This document shows, piece after piece, positions 1-15,000 of a stretch of DNA of 64,000 nucleotides. This stretch comes from Odontocerum albicorne. Its lineage: Eukaryota; Arthropoda; Insecta; Trichoptera; Odontoceridae. The notes beneath the pieces are model-generated. The model was not told where the DNA came from, ran no database searches, and saw only the letters and a program-made list of their open reading frames with translations. Both the position numbers and the translations under genes were made by a program. How positions within the stretch are numbered: position 1 is the first letter of the stretch; the number at the start of each line of letters is the position of its first letter. The stretch covers positions 31,195,540 to 31,259,539 of the forward strand of contig OX463839.1 in assembly GCA_949825065.1 (NCBI GenBank), read 5' to 3'.

Positions 1-3000
1 TAAAGAGGAACTCATATATTTGAAACAAGTAAAAAATAATGTAATGTAAAAGTTTTTTTCATTTCTGATATAAATTGAAAAAAATGTCTCATCATGCATT
101 TAAGAAATAAATTATTTTGTATGTGTATATATACACTAATCCCTCTATTTACATGGTCTCCATTTATACTAATTCACTTTAAAGCAGTTTATTCTATTTG
201 GAACTAGAGGAATGAAAAATAATAGTGCAGCACCAGACTCAATATTATTTCTTTATGCATTCAAAATCAACAATTGGAATAACTATAAGAGCGACAACAG
301 TAACAATAGAAGATGCTCCAGTGAGAATGATTTTGAATGAATAGATACAGCTTATTGTAGGTAACAAGTATGCTTACAATGGTGCCAAAAATGAAGTAAA
401 TATTTTCGTACATTGGGTTTTGGGTTTTCTTGTATAGTGAGATAGAGAATCAGCAATGACCAATTGCTTTGCATGATAATTAACATATATCTATATGTAA
501 ATGAATAAAACAATTTAGTATATCATAAATTACATACTATAATTGTTTATTCATACGAATTAGATATTTTTTAAAAGATAAACAAGTATGCAGGCCACAT
601 TCTTACTTTTAAAAACCCCATTACAATATACATTGTAACAGATGTCTTTTCTTATGTACAATTTTTCGTGTATGAATGCACGTGTTTATTTATGAATGAA
701 GTTTGTCCAGTATTTATTCGACCAATGACAATATCTCCATAGTTGGTTTTGACATTACGATGAAATTTGGGGGCCTATCAGAAATAACCTCAGTGTACAT
801 GCTTTTCAAACTGTCTCCCTGGAACTATTTAGTCCCCTGTAATACAGTAGCGTGAGGCACTCAACCTGTGCCCATCACATTTCTGATTTCTTCACTATTA
901 CCAAGAATGTTGAGCATCAAAATTTGTTTAAAACATGGACATTCATATTCAGGAACAATACAAATTTTTAAAACAGATTTTCAAGATGAAAATATGGTTG
1001 AAAACCAAATTTAAGAGTAGTTTCGATAATTTAAAGATGGCCACAATTCAACTGAATGTGATTTCCATCCTGGCAGATCTGCATCAACCAGAATGCATAA
1101 AAATGTGTAATGTATACATACTGTAATTGATGTCATCTCATCCACCCACTATATAATCTCATTCAAGATTTTTTGGGCAGACACCACATTCTATGATACA
1201 ATTCAGTTAACCTTCGTATAACCCTGTCATGCAACTTATGGCTGTTCTCAAACCAGAAATCACCATTGTAGGGTAAGAGATTTTGAAAATGTGGAGCAGA
1301 TCAAACAGAATGCAATGAAGCAGCTATAAGCTATTTCAATAGCAGAGTTTAAGGATTTCTTTAGGAAGTGGAATACATATTGTAATAAAGCAATGGCTTT
1401 CCAAGGGGAGTACTTTATTTATCTATTTTTTTTATTACATGGTACAACTGGTGGGCTGATTGCTACACAGCAATTTCTACTTTGAAGGAGACTAAGGCAC
1501 TGTTGTAGCTATTTCTGTTCTTATCATAAGGTCAGATAATAACTGGACAAACTTATATATTGTCATGCAAAGTGTAAACTAGTTCATCTCAATTTTTGGC
1601 AAAAATTAACTATTACATTTTTTCTTTACCACAAAAGGAACCTTCTTTAATCAGATATCTTTTCCATTTACAAAAAATAAAACCTTAGATACCTTACTTG
1701 AGGGTTAACAACTACATTTTCTCAATATAAAAAAGAAAAATTACTTGCTAATCAGATTATTTTGTTTTACACGGTTCACTTTGAAGATAATTTTCGAAGT
1801 TGCTTTTTCCACTCAAGGATCTCACCGCTATTCCAAAGAAAAAGTAAATACACTCCATAATTGTGTAAAATTGACGATACTGCCAGTAAGAATATTTTTT
1901 TAAGCTGTAATTTTTTTAACTTTTATTCTTATAGAAAGTTTGAAATTTTTGATCATTTAATTTGTTTATCTTGCAATTTTTGCAATTGTGAATATTTCTG
2001 AAATGTTCTTTGTTTCATCACCCTATCAATAAATCAGGAACATCAGTGATGCAACTCCATCTAGGTTATTCTACAGTCCAGCACTCCGTATCCTCCTTCC
2101 ATGTCTGGTCAAGATTATGAATCTCCCTATTTTTCTTTTCCGTCAACGATAAACCAGCCACTGAAAGCATATATAATAGTTTAGCATGCACCTCTTTCAT
2201 ATAAAATTCCTCACTCTTCAGTTCTCAGGTTAAACTGATATCATGCAGTTTCCAAGTTCCACTTCAATAATTTTTTTACATCTTTCTTTTTTTGGTTAAT
2301 GCAACCACGGAAAATAGTGTATACTGCGCATTATAATCAATGTTAGGATTGTCTACAGGGCTTGAGTAACGCATCCAATAATATTATTACTTTCATATAA
2401 GCAGTATAAATAAAAGAAATTCTATTTTTTAAATATTTTATTTATCTATTTGACAATCACAGTATGCACTAAAATAAAAGCATGTAATATCAATCTTAAT
2501 TCTTGTCTAAATCTAAACAAAACAATTATTACACTATTACACATTCAGTTATTAAAATAGTTAAATACATTTATCATATAATATGAATTAGTAGATCATC
2601 CAAAATATATTTTTATGCGATACTTCATAAAACATAAGAGCATTCAAGAGGCACTATTTTTCAGCAATTTCAAAAGCACCGTCATTATTGAATTACAAGT
2701 GACACTTAATTTTTTAGTAATTTTAATATTTGACACTCATTTTATGTTTAAATTCAGACTTTTTGTTGCACATCCCAGTTAATTCATTTTACTAAGACTT
2801 AAGAATTTAAAATAACGCTTGCTTTTTCTTGAATGATAAAATAACATTTGACAATGCTAATAAGTATCTGTTGAAAATCAATGAAACCAGTAATAATATT
2901 AATATATTTAACCTTAGAAAAAATATGTAAATAAAAATATTTACTATTTAAAAACTAAAACTAATTCAAAACAAATACTAATCTGTAAAATAGAGATTCA

Positions 3001-5573
3001 TTCACTACTTGATCATAAAAATAATTTGCACTAACAAATAAGAAAAAGGAAATATTAAACAGGAAAAATCATGGAAAATTAATAAAATATTTATATGAAA
3101 TATTTGCATGTATCAAAACAATATAATATAATCATAATGATTATTTCAGTATTTACTTGGAAAAAAGTATGTTTTATAACATGTACAAATTAAATTATTT
3201 GCAACATTACTATGATTTAATAAATGAAAAAATATTATTCATCATTAATTAGTCGATATTTGTTCTTAGGAAAAGTATATAATATAAATAATTGAAATTA
3301 TAATTTATTATGTTGCATATGTGGATTTATTTGTAAATAAGATCTATTCTGTTCAAGCTGAACATATATAATAATATGAGTAGTTATATCTTAATACAAA
3401 GCTGCCTCGTGTCAGATCTCTAGTGCTGACAGCATGTTTTCTAGTTATGTATGAATATTTGATAAAAACAGTAACTCTTGCAACATTGGCACTTACAGTA
3501 TATTAGAGATAAGGCACATTAGTTTAAAAAAATGTTGTTTATAAAATTCAGTGCTTGATTTCCAAAGTATTCAAGGCACAAATTGTAATTATCTTTAAAT
3601 TAAAGAAAAGCTTCTCAGCACAAAATGATTTTTTTTAAGGTAGCTAAAAAAGTTCAATTTTGTAAAAATATTGATTATTCAATTTTGTAAAAATATTGAA
3701 TGTTAAAACAAAAACAGTAGGAGATAGTGCAATAATTTTTATTTTTATTTTAATCATAAGAACAATATTGATTTAAACAAAGATATTAGTTTTTTGTTTT
3801 TATTTAAAAAATCTTAGAAAGATTAGTAGTTTTAGAGAAATGGCACCATCTCATCACCATTGCCAAAGTTGCGAGGGTAAATGTAATTGAATTGCAGTTT
3901 GTAACACTACAATAAAATACAAAATGTACATCCTATTATATTGTATATTATATATCTACCCGAAACCCTTAAAAAATATTATTTACATTCAACAACAAGG
4001 TTTTTCCTTAAATGATGCCATAAATAATTAATTCGTAGATTTTTTTTCTAATTTATGTATAATTTGAGTTCTGTATCCATTTTTTATTATTACAAGGTGT
4101 TCAACTTTATTATTACAAGATGTCGTATCACATTTCTCAGTCGTTGACACAACTTTTATTATGTGTCCGCGTTTTAAAGTAAATGTTGACGGCACTTTTA
4201 TTCTTGATTATTGTGACCGAGCATTGTTCAGTCCGGATCAATTAATCCATTTCAACCGTCAAAAATGGAAAAATATGCCCTGTTAATAACTATTTTATAT
4301 GCATGAGCAAGATATCACAAGTTTGTTCAAAAGCTGATGACATTCAAATGCTTAAGCAGTCCAAGAGTTGAATTCCCGTTATAAGTATATTATTATTTTC
4401 AAATTTGTTTCTGTTGTTTTATATTTTTATGGCATAATTTAAGGATGTCCCCTAAGGCCAAATATTGGTCACTGCTTATCCTCTACAACTACTTGATACA
4501 TAGATCACTAGATAAGAGTGTGATGGATGTGTTCAATAGAATTATTTTATTTGAGAAAATTCTTGTAGAGGGTACAGCAAGCCCCATGGGCGCATTTGTT
4601 TAACAAATAAAAATACACACGACAATATTTTTAGGAAATAATCATAATAAAAAAGCATATTTAAGAAAATAACAATCGCAACTTATTTTATTGAATATTT
4701 CCTAAAGTAAATGCTTGGAAAATATATTAGTCTTAAGGAATACAATTCAACTATGTTTCGTTGCATTTTTTGTTGTATTTAGTTGCTTTTATGAAGTTCA
4801 TCTTTATTATAAGTGATAATGAACAGAGATAAACTAAAATATTTCCCAAAGATTTTGGCATCAGGATAAAAAATATAATATTCAACTAAAATAAATTTTA
4901 TTTAAACAAAATATAATCCATCTTAGTACCTGTGATAATAAATGTGAGATGAAATTATAAAAATGAGATTTCATTAATGACATAATCTACAAGCAATATT
5001 TTGATTGAATGAAATAATTTAATGAAGATGATACGGTTTAAGTTAATGTTACTGTTACGTTATGTTTAACTTGAGAATTAAGCATCACTAAATCCATACA
5101 CTGTAGACAACTTCATACACAATTTCTATCAAAAAACAGTATATTCATTATTAAAATATTTTCTAAATATTGATATACAATATTTTTATACATAATAAAT
5201 TCATTTTCATGCTATCCATTAATGCATTTAAGAATATTAATTCTTGTTTTATTTGAATGCACAGAAAAACAATTATTTTTATTCAAATATTTATTGAATA
5301 TAAGTGTAATTTTAATATTAATTTCTAATAGTATTGAGTAAGAGAAAAAAATCTCATCCTCCATAGATAATCTTTTTGAATTCAGACAATGGCACTTTTT
5401 ATAGATAAATTTCAGTATTTTTATATTTATTTTCGAATTTTTGCTATTAAAGCAACTCAATAAATTTTTATTTACGATAATATTTCTTTTCGAATTGGTA
5501 GTAGGGATAGATAATGGAAACAAATAAAAATGAAAATGTGGCATTGTCAAATAAAACTAGATTTATTTGACTA
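1..5573. other. AT-rich DNA 3' of CAH1, no gene seen
   Basis: I see no coding region. Open frames here are short and low in complexity. The only recognisable piece is a probable end fragment of the pogo-like family near 135-200, which shares the order CCCTC, ATTTAC, GGTCTCCATTTAT with the left end of the element at 12226. The SINEs and LINE remnants common later are not seen here. Confidence 0.5.
135..205 (+). mobile_element. Solo end fragment resembling the pogo-like TIR
   Basis: The stretch beginning ACTAATCCCTCTATTTAC resembles the 12226 terminus (CAGTGTACCCTCCATTTAC) and, read in reverse, the 13519 terminus (CAGTAATCCCCTATTTATG). No matching second end was seen nearby. Confidence 0.4.
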
Positions 5574-5579
5574 TTTATT
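5574..5579 (-). terminator. Candidate poly(A) signal of CAH1
   Basis: AATAAA on the minus strand, about 300 bp downstream of the stop codon; a second copy lies at 5567-5562. In DNA this AT-rich such hexamers arise often by chance, so the assignment is tentative. Confidence 0.3.
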
Positions 5580-5885
5580 TCTTTATACAGGTAATGGGAT
5601 TTAATAAAAATTCTTTGTTTAGTACGGAACTGACAAAAAATTTTAATAATTAGAAAATCAAACACAATTTTCTCCTGGAAACAAAACTAACAGAAATAAA
5701 ATGGAATTTAAAAAATTCAAGATATTCTATTTTTGGCCACAATAAAAGTTTATATGACAGTAATTTCATTAGTTTGTCAACATTGACTGTGTTTCTATAT
5801 AGCGTGCTTATTCAATTTGAAGAGATATGACATTAAATTTGAAGAGATGTGAAATAATGTTACTGAATGATTAATAAGGGGTATG

Positions 5886-6023
5886 TTAGTTCACACCACA
5901 ATCGCGCAGTTCTCGGTTGCCCAGAGGGAGGGGAGGGCGGTAATTATTAATGACATGCACTCCCTCATCACATGGTCGGTCCTCGTTGGATCCATAAGTC
6001 CTCAAGACACGGAATTTATTCAG
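5886..6023 (-). CDS. CAH1: CAH1 last exon with stop codon
   Basis: The acceptor is GTTTCAG at 6030-6024, followed in phase 0 by [18 protein letters not shown]. The C-terminal family block [17 protein letters not shown] follows, and the frame ends in Val-Asn-TAA at 5888-5886. The exon encodes 45 residues. It overlaps longer open frames on both strands in 5972-6301 and would be missed by a longest-ORF scan. The match to the alpha-CA C-terminus and the exact phase leave little doubt. Confidence 0.94.
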   Translation of the reverse strand: MNKFRVLRTYGSNEDRPCDEGVHVINNYRPPLPLGNRELRDCGVN

Positions 6024-9000
6024 CTGAAACAAAATTTTATGATTATATTTATGTAAATGGTCAAATAAAATATTGTGAGAACTATATACGCTACCTGAAA
6101 TGTTCTATCGAAATATTTGGGTTTGCCAACTCTATAGAGTATCTGAAAAGTCAAAGTATTCGCAGCACTCAATATCTCCTCCCATCTAAAACAATCCTGG
6201 AAATATCGAGGAACCTGATTGTTGATTGCTGTGAATACCATAACTCCAACTTTAAGTTGAACGCTCTCCTCTATCTTCAACCATCAAAGTCTTTAAAGTA
6301 GTGGCGTTATGTGACATTCCCTCGTACCACCCAAAATGAGACATGTAGCCAGCCATCTTTCAAACTGATCGCAGTCTAATTTTGTCAAACGTAATCCCAA
6401 ATACAAACAGTTCAAAAGTCAAAGCGGGAAACAATCATCGCATTTGTTAATAAACGGGACTGCTCATCCAAAACAGGCTGCAAAACACTTTTAAGCTACC
6501 TAAATTGGAAGCTCAAACTTACAACACTTCATATTTGTATCATCATGGACATTTCAGGGAAGTTTAATTATATTAATGTGTTTCTTGAAACTAGTAAAAA
6601 AATATTGCAGAGAATTTTTTTCCACTTAGAATTCTGAAACCTGGTATATGGTCCACAATAATGAAATAAATTAAAATTAAACAATTATAAATTCAGGCAA
6701 TCATCTAAGCCAGCAATACACATTTGATAACGAACTTGAAATTGATTAAATTTTAAAACAACATTACTACTAAAGTTGTCAAATGTGTTTATTTTGCTTT
6801 GACAGAATTTTTTTTAATGAAAATATTAGCTTTATCACCTTTTTTTCAAAATATTTCTTTCCTATAATATCGAATAACTGTAACTTTAGTGAAAAATTAG
6901 TGGTCCTGGAGTGTTTTTCAAGTTTTATAAATTTAGATAGTTTCAAATTTTAACAGTGCCACAATCCAGAGATTAGCAAGCATGCTTAGCACCCAAGCTT
7001 CCCAGGTTTGATTTATGGTGGTTATCAGACTGCTTTTACATGGGAGTCGTTTTTCAATATCCTGATACTTAGTCGCAGCCTTATATTAATTCTTGAGTTA
7101 ACAAGGAGGTAGAAAATAGCAATACAAAAATTCCTAAAAATTTTCTTAGAACTAGTTACAAGTACATAACATCAAGGATATGAAGTTACCATACATATAA
7201 GGACCGCAATGTTAAAATAAAAAAATAATGCTAATTATTATCAAATATTCAAACTAATAATTATCATTATCTAATCCCACAAAGTATACATCATGGTATT
7301 TAATCATTATTAAAACATTATTAACTGTTTTTTTCTAAAAAAACTTTTTTATTCAGGTGAGTTGAGTTGTTCAGAAATTATTTATGCAAAGAAAATTATT
7401 AATAACTTTTCACTAACCTGTTCAGCAGACACTTCAATAGGTTCCTTGAAGAGGATCCAAGTGACAGACTCGGTACAGGGCGGAGTGGTGAGTGAGCCAG
7501 GGTAGGTCCAATAAGCCTTGCTTTCCGGCAGGAGCTTGGCAGGGTCAGGGGTATCATTCATGGTGATCTTGTCTCCCTTATGCATAATGAAAGGCAGCAA
7601 CTGAGCTATCTTTTCCAATTCAGGATGATGCTGGCCAACCTAAAAATTAAAAATATTTATTTTTACGTATAAACATATCAGATTTCAAGTATGTACATAC
7701 TTGCAAAATATGAGAAAAACACATAAATATGTGTGAAAACGTCCAATCCATTTTTTGTTTCAAATTAAAATGACATTTAACAGTTTGATAAGTTTAAAGT
7801 TGTTTCTACATCTATCTGAAAAATTAAGAAATGTTACTAACCTAAAACAATAAGCCTCTCTCTCTCTTTGAATAATGGCCGTGAACTCCTATATATGGAG
7901 TTCACGGCCATTATTCAAAGAGAGAGAGAGGCTTATTGTTTTAGGTTAGTAACATTTCTTAAAGCCTCAAATGAATATATTTGTACAAGATATTATTTAT
8001 GAATAAAGTATAAATTCTGTAGTTACTCATATGTCAATGTTGCCAATTTTACACATATCAGATTTGATCAAAGACCTGTATTCACATTTACGAGAAGTGG
8101 TATTTATTGAAATTTACTGTGAATAACCTTTTTACTGGCTGTCTTTTATAATATATCAGATAGGTAATAACTATACCTATCTGATATATTTCCATAAGAT
8201 TAATTTATTTATTTTGTAGGTTAGATGTTAACAGACTGACCTAAATATTTTAAAATCACCTTGCCATATTTATTATCTTTTTTATAATTTTGTCAAGGAA
8301 AGATAAAAAATGTACAATTATCTTTCATTCGTTTTTTTATGAAAACAAATTGAATAAAATATTATATAAAAGAAATGGGTAAAGGTAACTTCAATTAAAC
8401 TAATCGTGTCTTTATACCCTTGAAATGAACAGACAAGTGTCAAGTGCAAGTAATCAAGCAGAACAAAATAATGATCAAACAATAAACTTAATAGCAACGA
8501 GCATCCAATCATTCATTATATTGGCAAATGACAAGGGTAACCTTTTAAAATCTTATCTTTCATTATTCTGAATATATTAAGAAAATTTATGAAGACCTCT
8601 AATTTTCTTTTTCTTTTTATAAGTACGGGTATATGGAAATAATATTGCAAACTCCTTTTAAAAAATCTTTATAAGAAAACCTTAAGCAATATAGGGTTTA
8701 TTATGTATTGCAATATATTTAAGATAATATTGAAATACATGTGAAAATTCACTGTATGATTTGATCTTATCAATAGTCAATTTTCTTTATGAAATATTTG
8801 TATGACATACAGTTTTATTTAATTAGATCTTAAAATGAAATTTCAGCTCTTTGCAAGTAAGTTACGAGTATTAATCTCATCTTATTTTTTACAATAAAAT
8901 TTATTCGTACATTTGATGAACTTAAAGATTTGTAATAATTCAGAGAATCAACCTGTTTTTATTTCACAATTAGTGATATTTGATCCTTAGTGAAATGCTT

Positions 9001-12000
9001 AGTAAAAAAATAAACAATATTTTGAGATCTCGAAAAAATATAATTTTTATACAATTTTACTCTTTTTTGTAAGTCTCAACTCATTTGATTGCAATGATTT
9101 GTAAGCTCTTTAGTATTGAAATTTTCAGACATTATGAAGTAAGTATTTTTTTTATTACTTACTAGAATGTCGTTTACATACAATTCAAAATGAAAACAAA
9201 ACAGAAGCTTACTAAGTAATATTATTGTATATAATATGGATCCAACCCATAAAATGTTTTTTTTGTTAATGTAAAAATGTACTATAAAATGTTTTTTTTT
9301 TGGTTAATGTAAAAATGTACTATAAAAAACTCTCCGGTCACAAGACCTCGATCTCTATATAGTGTTTTACTTATTTTTTTAATTAATTTACTATGTCATT
9401 ATCTTAAATTATTATCCTTATATAATATATAATTATTATCTTAATATTTAAAATTATACCAAGATATTTTGTAAGATCTTTATGGTCGACCTGTTAACGA
9501 TAGGATGAATTTCACGTGTATTCAAACTCACTCAAACCGTATTTTTATACCAAAGACACTATTAATATACGAGTACAGTAACTGTTAGTTTATCATCTTT
9601 ATATTGCTCTTTAGATGATAAATGTTGGTTGATTACACAAATAATGAAGATATTTGTAGTTTTGTTCCGTTTTGTATGAATAAGGGGACTTTTTTACGGT
9701 ACCATCGCCGCTCGATCAAATAAGTATAGAGTCCTATTGAATTGCATTTATTTAATCGATCAATGATGGTGAATTGTTATTATCTAAAGATCATGCTTGT
9801 AATAAATAATTGTCTATGTGAATAACACATTCTTACAGCAAATCAATATAAGTAAAGATGCATTCATGGACCCATAATTTGTTACAAAATAATAACTACC
9901 CAATAATACAATAGAAAAACAAAGAAGAGAAAAGCGTTTATCTTAATTATTTAACAGGTTTTAAAGCTAAGAGCTACTTCCGAATAATAATACTTACCAA
10001 ACTATTGATAAATATAATGTGATGAAAACTCTTGGAAGCGCAATCTTGTTCCGCTTGACGCTTTATAAACCCTAAAAAATATAGGGTTACAAAAACATAA
10101 AGAGTCAGAACAAAAATGAACTCATAAAAATACTGCAAGTAAAACAACTGAAGAAAGATCCAATCGGGGATAAAGCTTCATGCGTCTTATAGGTGCTAAA
10201 ATGGAATTAGTATTTTATTATTGAATTCAAGTCCACAGAGCGCACCACTTTATTTCATCAAATATCTCAAAACAGGTAATCTGTGTGTTAGATCTTGTTT
10301 GCATATATGGTGTACGTCCAGTTTATTTGTAAAACATTTGATATTTAGTTTACTTAAGTAGTTATTATTGTGTAATTTCCACAGGGGAAATAAGTTAATA
10401 CGATATTGTGGCGAGTCAAATTTCCTTGGAGAAATCGCGAAAATACGCAAATCGCCGCGAGTTAACTTTTGCTGGCCACTTTTAGCCGTTACTGACCCCG
10501 TTAGAATGACAAATTATAATTATCGAGAGAGAGAGAAAAGTATGTTACGCATCGTTTAACTGTGAAAATTCCACATCTCAGGGATATTCATCCGGTGCAT
10601 TCAGAATAGATTAAACAAAAAATAATTGAAATAAACAACATTTACGAACGAGTATATGATAACTTTTCTCTACACAACCTTACATTTATATGAATATATT
10701 GAGCCCTTCGATGTAAAACGCCGTGACCGGCATTTTGAACAATTTATCACATTAGCAAAACAAAATTGATTACACTGATAAACTTAATGTTTTTTTATAT
10801 GATTGAATTTATGGATATTATTACCGCCTTCGTTGGTAAGACGTTTGACTACCACCCAATGGCTTCGGATTTGATTCCCGATGGTACCAAAAAAAATAAG
10901 TCCAGTTGGTAAAAGAGTTCGCCTGATAACAATAATCGTACGCGTCGATTACGTGTGCGAGTATACTTACCTCTTCACGTGCGGTAGTGTTGCCAATACG
11001 GGTCTATCCTAATGCTCGATCACTGGGCCCGAAGAAGAAGAGGATTAGCTTTTCAGTATATCTGAATACCAATACGAATATGTTGAAGAGTAGGTACCAT
11101 ACGATAAAAGAAAATTATTGCCCCATTCATAGTAGGTATAAAATTCCGTAGGTGTAAAACAGTATGTGTAAAAAAACGTTCGCGAGTTGCTCAAAAATGC
11201 ATAGTTTTTATGTCTGTATTATTTTTCTTCTTTAAAGTTCCTCTTCTCTTCGAAGGTTGGCGATCATCATATACTCGTATATCTTGACCCTTGAGGCGGC
11301 AGCTCTGAACAAAGATACTCGTATCGTACCACAACCAAACCACTCCCGTCAGTTCTTCAACCGAAATGCGTCTTATTCCCATACTTCTTGATTTTTCTCT
11401 TGCAATATCAGTTGAATGATTTTACATTTTTCTCCTCGCAATATATGTTCAAAGTACTGTGTCTTTTTCCTTTAATGGATAATACTTTTCTATCTTTATT
11501 TATCCGTTTCAAGATGTCATCATTACGGACTTTGTCAACCCATGACACTCCCAGCATTCTTCGATAGTGTCTCATTTCAAAAGCTTCTAGTTTCTTTGAG
11601 GTGGTCTGAGCATATTCACGTTTCAACACCATAAAGAAGTATGGAGAGTATGGTTTTTTTTTCATACATATATAACAATAGCTCTTGAGTCAATTGTAAT
11701 GAAATCAATAGCTTACGTAAAAAAAAATAATAACAGTCTATCATTTACGTTTATTTCACAAGATTTCCATTCTACTTATGTACCGATTTTTTTCTTTCTC
11801 ACTTCTCAAAGATTACGCGAACTACGGGTTGAGTAAATCTGAAATAATGAACGTGTTGTATTTTTAATATTACTCGTGTTCCCTCATTTCTTTCATTCAC
11901 GCATGTTTCGCACTTCGTGAAAGATTACACGTTGAAATATTTTTATTTTCAGACCCGCATAAATAAAGCTCACTGACTCATGTAAATGTTTGTTATAAAA

Positions 12001-15000
12001 TTAATTATTTGAACATAATAAAATTAAGGCAAAACATATGAAATTAAGTAAAAAAAACGGTTTACTAGCATTATTTATAACATTTGTGCACACAAAGGCA
12101 TATTGTTCAAATATGTGATTCGTATTAGTAATTAAGGTAAAGTAAAACAGACTATTTTTTAATTACTATACGAGGTTATTACAATAAAAAGTTAGATATG
12201 GAATACATGATACGGAAAAGTTATACAGTGTACCCTCCATTTACGCGGTCTACACTTTCGCGAATTCAGTCGGGCGAGATTTATTCTGTTTGAAATGTTG
12301 CATGCGTAATAGTGACATCTAACATATTAAGTAATTATTTGAAATGTTGCATGCGTAATAGTGACATCTAACATATTAAGTAATTATTTGAAATGTTGCA
12401 TGCGTAATAGTGACATCTAACATATTAAGTAATTATTTAAAATGTTGCATGCGTAATAGTGACATCTAACATATTAAGTAATTATTTTGTTTCTTCTTTT
12501 TATACAATGGAAAATTCATCCAGCAAGAGTGATTTTCAATTAAGTATAATAAATTGTAAGTTCTGTATTTTTTTCTTCGTATAAATATATCGTATAGCAC
12601 AGATCTAAATGTGTATTTTATTTGTTGTCAGTAACCACTTATATAGACTTATTAAAAAAAGAACTAAAGCTTTTTTCACTAAGTAAGAATATAATATCTG
12701 CATATATTTATTTATTTTATTTAATTAACGACACAACAGCGTCTTTATATACAAATGAACATGTGACAGGTTATACAAGTACTTAAAATTATTGACAAAT
12801 AATACAACTTTATCTTAAACTAACATGAAGATACAAAAATCAGTAGTAATAATAAATTACAGTCATTGTTCAAAATGATTTAATAATTATATGTATATTT
12901 AAGTTCAATATATGTATGTATATCACAAAATATTACCAAACTTCACCAAGCAGACTTACGTAATTGTCGAAGACTTATTTTATAAATAACTCAGATTTGT
13001 TTTTAGTGGAATAAAGCTTACATAGAACAAAAATTGGCTTTTTTGAGAATTTTATGGATAGATCTTTAGATATAGAAAACACATGGGCTCACTTATAGAA
13101 CGAGATGCAAGTTGCTTTGCAGAATCGAAACCTTCCACATGTTGATGCAGGGTTACTCAACTCCAGAGGCAAAGTATTGCCCTTAATGTTTCGTTTATTC
13201 TAGGTTATTTATATTAATAAAGGAGAGCACAAGGTTAGTAGCTATTTCTAAATATTGTTGTGATATTCTGGCGAATACTATATAGTATATACTCGTACTT
13301 ATATTAAAAATATCTAAATTGTTGCAAAACTCGTTTGCAAGTCTTTGCATACGAATTATAGAGGAGTTTATTTTATAATTAGTATAGCAATTTTCGGTAT
13401 AAAAGGGATTGATATGTAAACTATTACCCATTTTACATATCATTCAATTACTCACTTTACGCGGTTTTAATTTAGTAGTTTTTTCGAAACTAATTACTCG
13501 CATAAATAGGGGATTACTGTATATTATTTATAATAATACGTAAAACTCTGTTTGAAAATAATAAGAGTAAAATTAAATTTAATAAATCAACTTATAAAAA
13601 ATCATCAGTTAAAAAAAACAACTATATTATTGACAAAGAAAGACAAAAGCTAGTTTGGGGAGCCACACCATTTTCGAAACACAATTCTCCACTATGCTAA
13701 GGAAAATAGAAATAAAAAGAAGTTGTTGGGAATGATTAAAGCTAATGTGATGGCAGTACAATTATTTGTAAGGTAACCGAGTTGTAGGTTTGGGGAAGTG
13801 TTTTTTTAATAAATGGGAAAAAATTGCGTCAACCGACCAACATTAAATAAATCACGAAAAAAAATATAGTTTTACTGGTGGGGTAAGAGCCACGTCACTC
13901 GAGTTACTATACTGCAGACTTGAGCCGAATTCCAAAAACAGATCGGATCGGAGTGGCGTATGATACGAAATATCGATTTATGAGTAATTATTCTAAATCG
14001 ATGCTGTATCTCTGAGGATCGCCATGAATCTCTATCAAATACAGAAACTCTGTACACGATTCTTCTTTAGTTGTTTTTAGATTTAGTAGAGCGTTATGCT
14101 GATACCCTGATGATTCTGTTGCAGGTTTAATTTGATTGATTCATCGTGAAAGTGATCTCCAACAACATTAGCAACCACATCAAGTATCTCCTCTCTGAGT
14201 TATGTTATGTAGCCAAAGAACTGAAGAATACGCCTTAACTCAGGTTGAGACGCTATCCTTTATTAGGAGTATCTCCAAAAAAACAATTATTTGTACATCT
14301 GACAGTCCAAGCAATCCTCAGTAGATACATGTATGATATATATACAATCCCTCCCTTTACACTTGAGAGCAGAAAGGATAGAACATCAGGCTTTTGACTA
14401 ACATATTTTGCCTCCTACACATCCTTAACTTTCATAAACCTTCTCTTACAGCTCGTATGATTTTTGACATTTTAGATTTCATTCCTTCAAATTACCATTA
14501 ACTTGGCGTTTCTTTACTACATATTCCACAAACATTCGCGCTATAAAATAAATTTGTCAGTATTTCTTCAATTTCTAAATTTGTCAGTATTCGTTTTGCA
14601 CGTCCAATCCATCTCAAAGTGCTCTTCATCTAAGCAGATAATTAATCCTACCTTCAAGAAGACGCCCAACACGGCGAGCCCGTCGTCCTGGCCTCCAGCC
14701 TCCTCCAGCGAGCGGTACTTGGTGCAGTTCCAGTGCACGAGGTGCAGTTCCGCGGAGTAGGTGCGTCCGTCCACCGTGTGCTCCGAGCCACGCCCATCCG
14801 AGCACCCCCAGTGGCAGTGGAACTGCGCCAGCCGGTACACGTCCCCGCCCAGCGGACCCCCGTTCAGCTCTAGAGGAGAAAACCGTAATTAATTACATAC
14901 CTATAAAAACAAATTGAAAGTCGTATAAGATAATGAGGGATAACACATTTGATATGACAGTAAGACTTAGAATATAAAACGCGATCAGTGTTCCCTGTAA

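Larger units (their letters stand above)
7640..14651 (-). other. CAH1 intron 3 (7.0 kb), repeat-filled
   Basis: Bounded by a GTAGGA donor and a TTTTTAG acceptor. It contains the long foldback at 7824-7962, a smaller one at 8150-8190, a short tandem duplication at 9249-9321, a SINE (10820-11042), a LINE remnant (11205-11670), a pogo-like element (12226-13519) and LINE debris (14380-14510). The stretch 8191-10819 is otherwise plain AT-rich DNA. Confidence 0.8.

Noticed and set aside
5972..6301. 109-codon plus-strand frame and its minus-strand counterpart
   Set aside because: They overlap the last CAH1 exon, which reads in another minus frame with a full family match. The rest of these frames has no recognisable content.
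12287..12486. A CRISPR-like array
   Set aside because: The units are directly adjacent with no unique spacers, and this is a eukaryotic genome.
14503..14760. Plus-strand frame opposite CAH1 exon 3
   Set aside because: It is the antisense shadow of the exon. The minus strand gives the family match.
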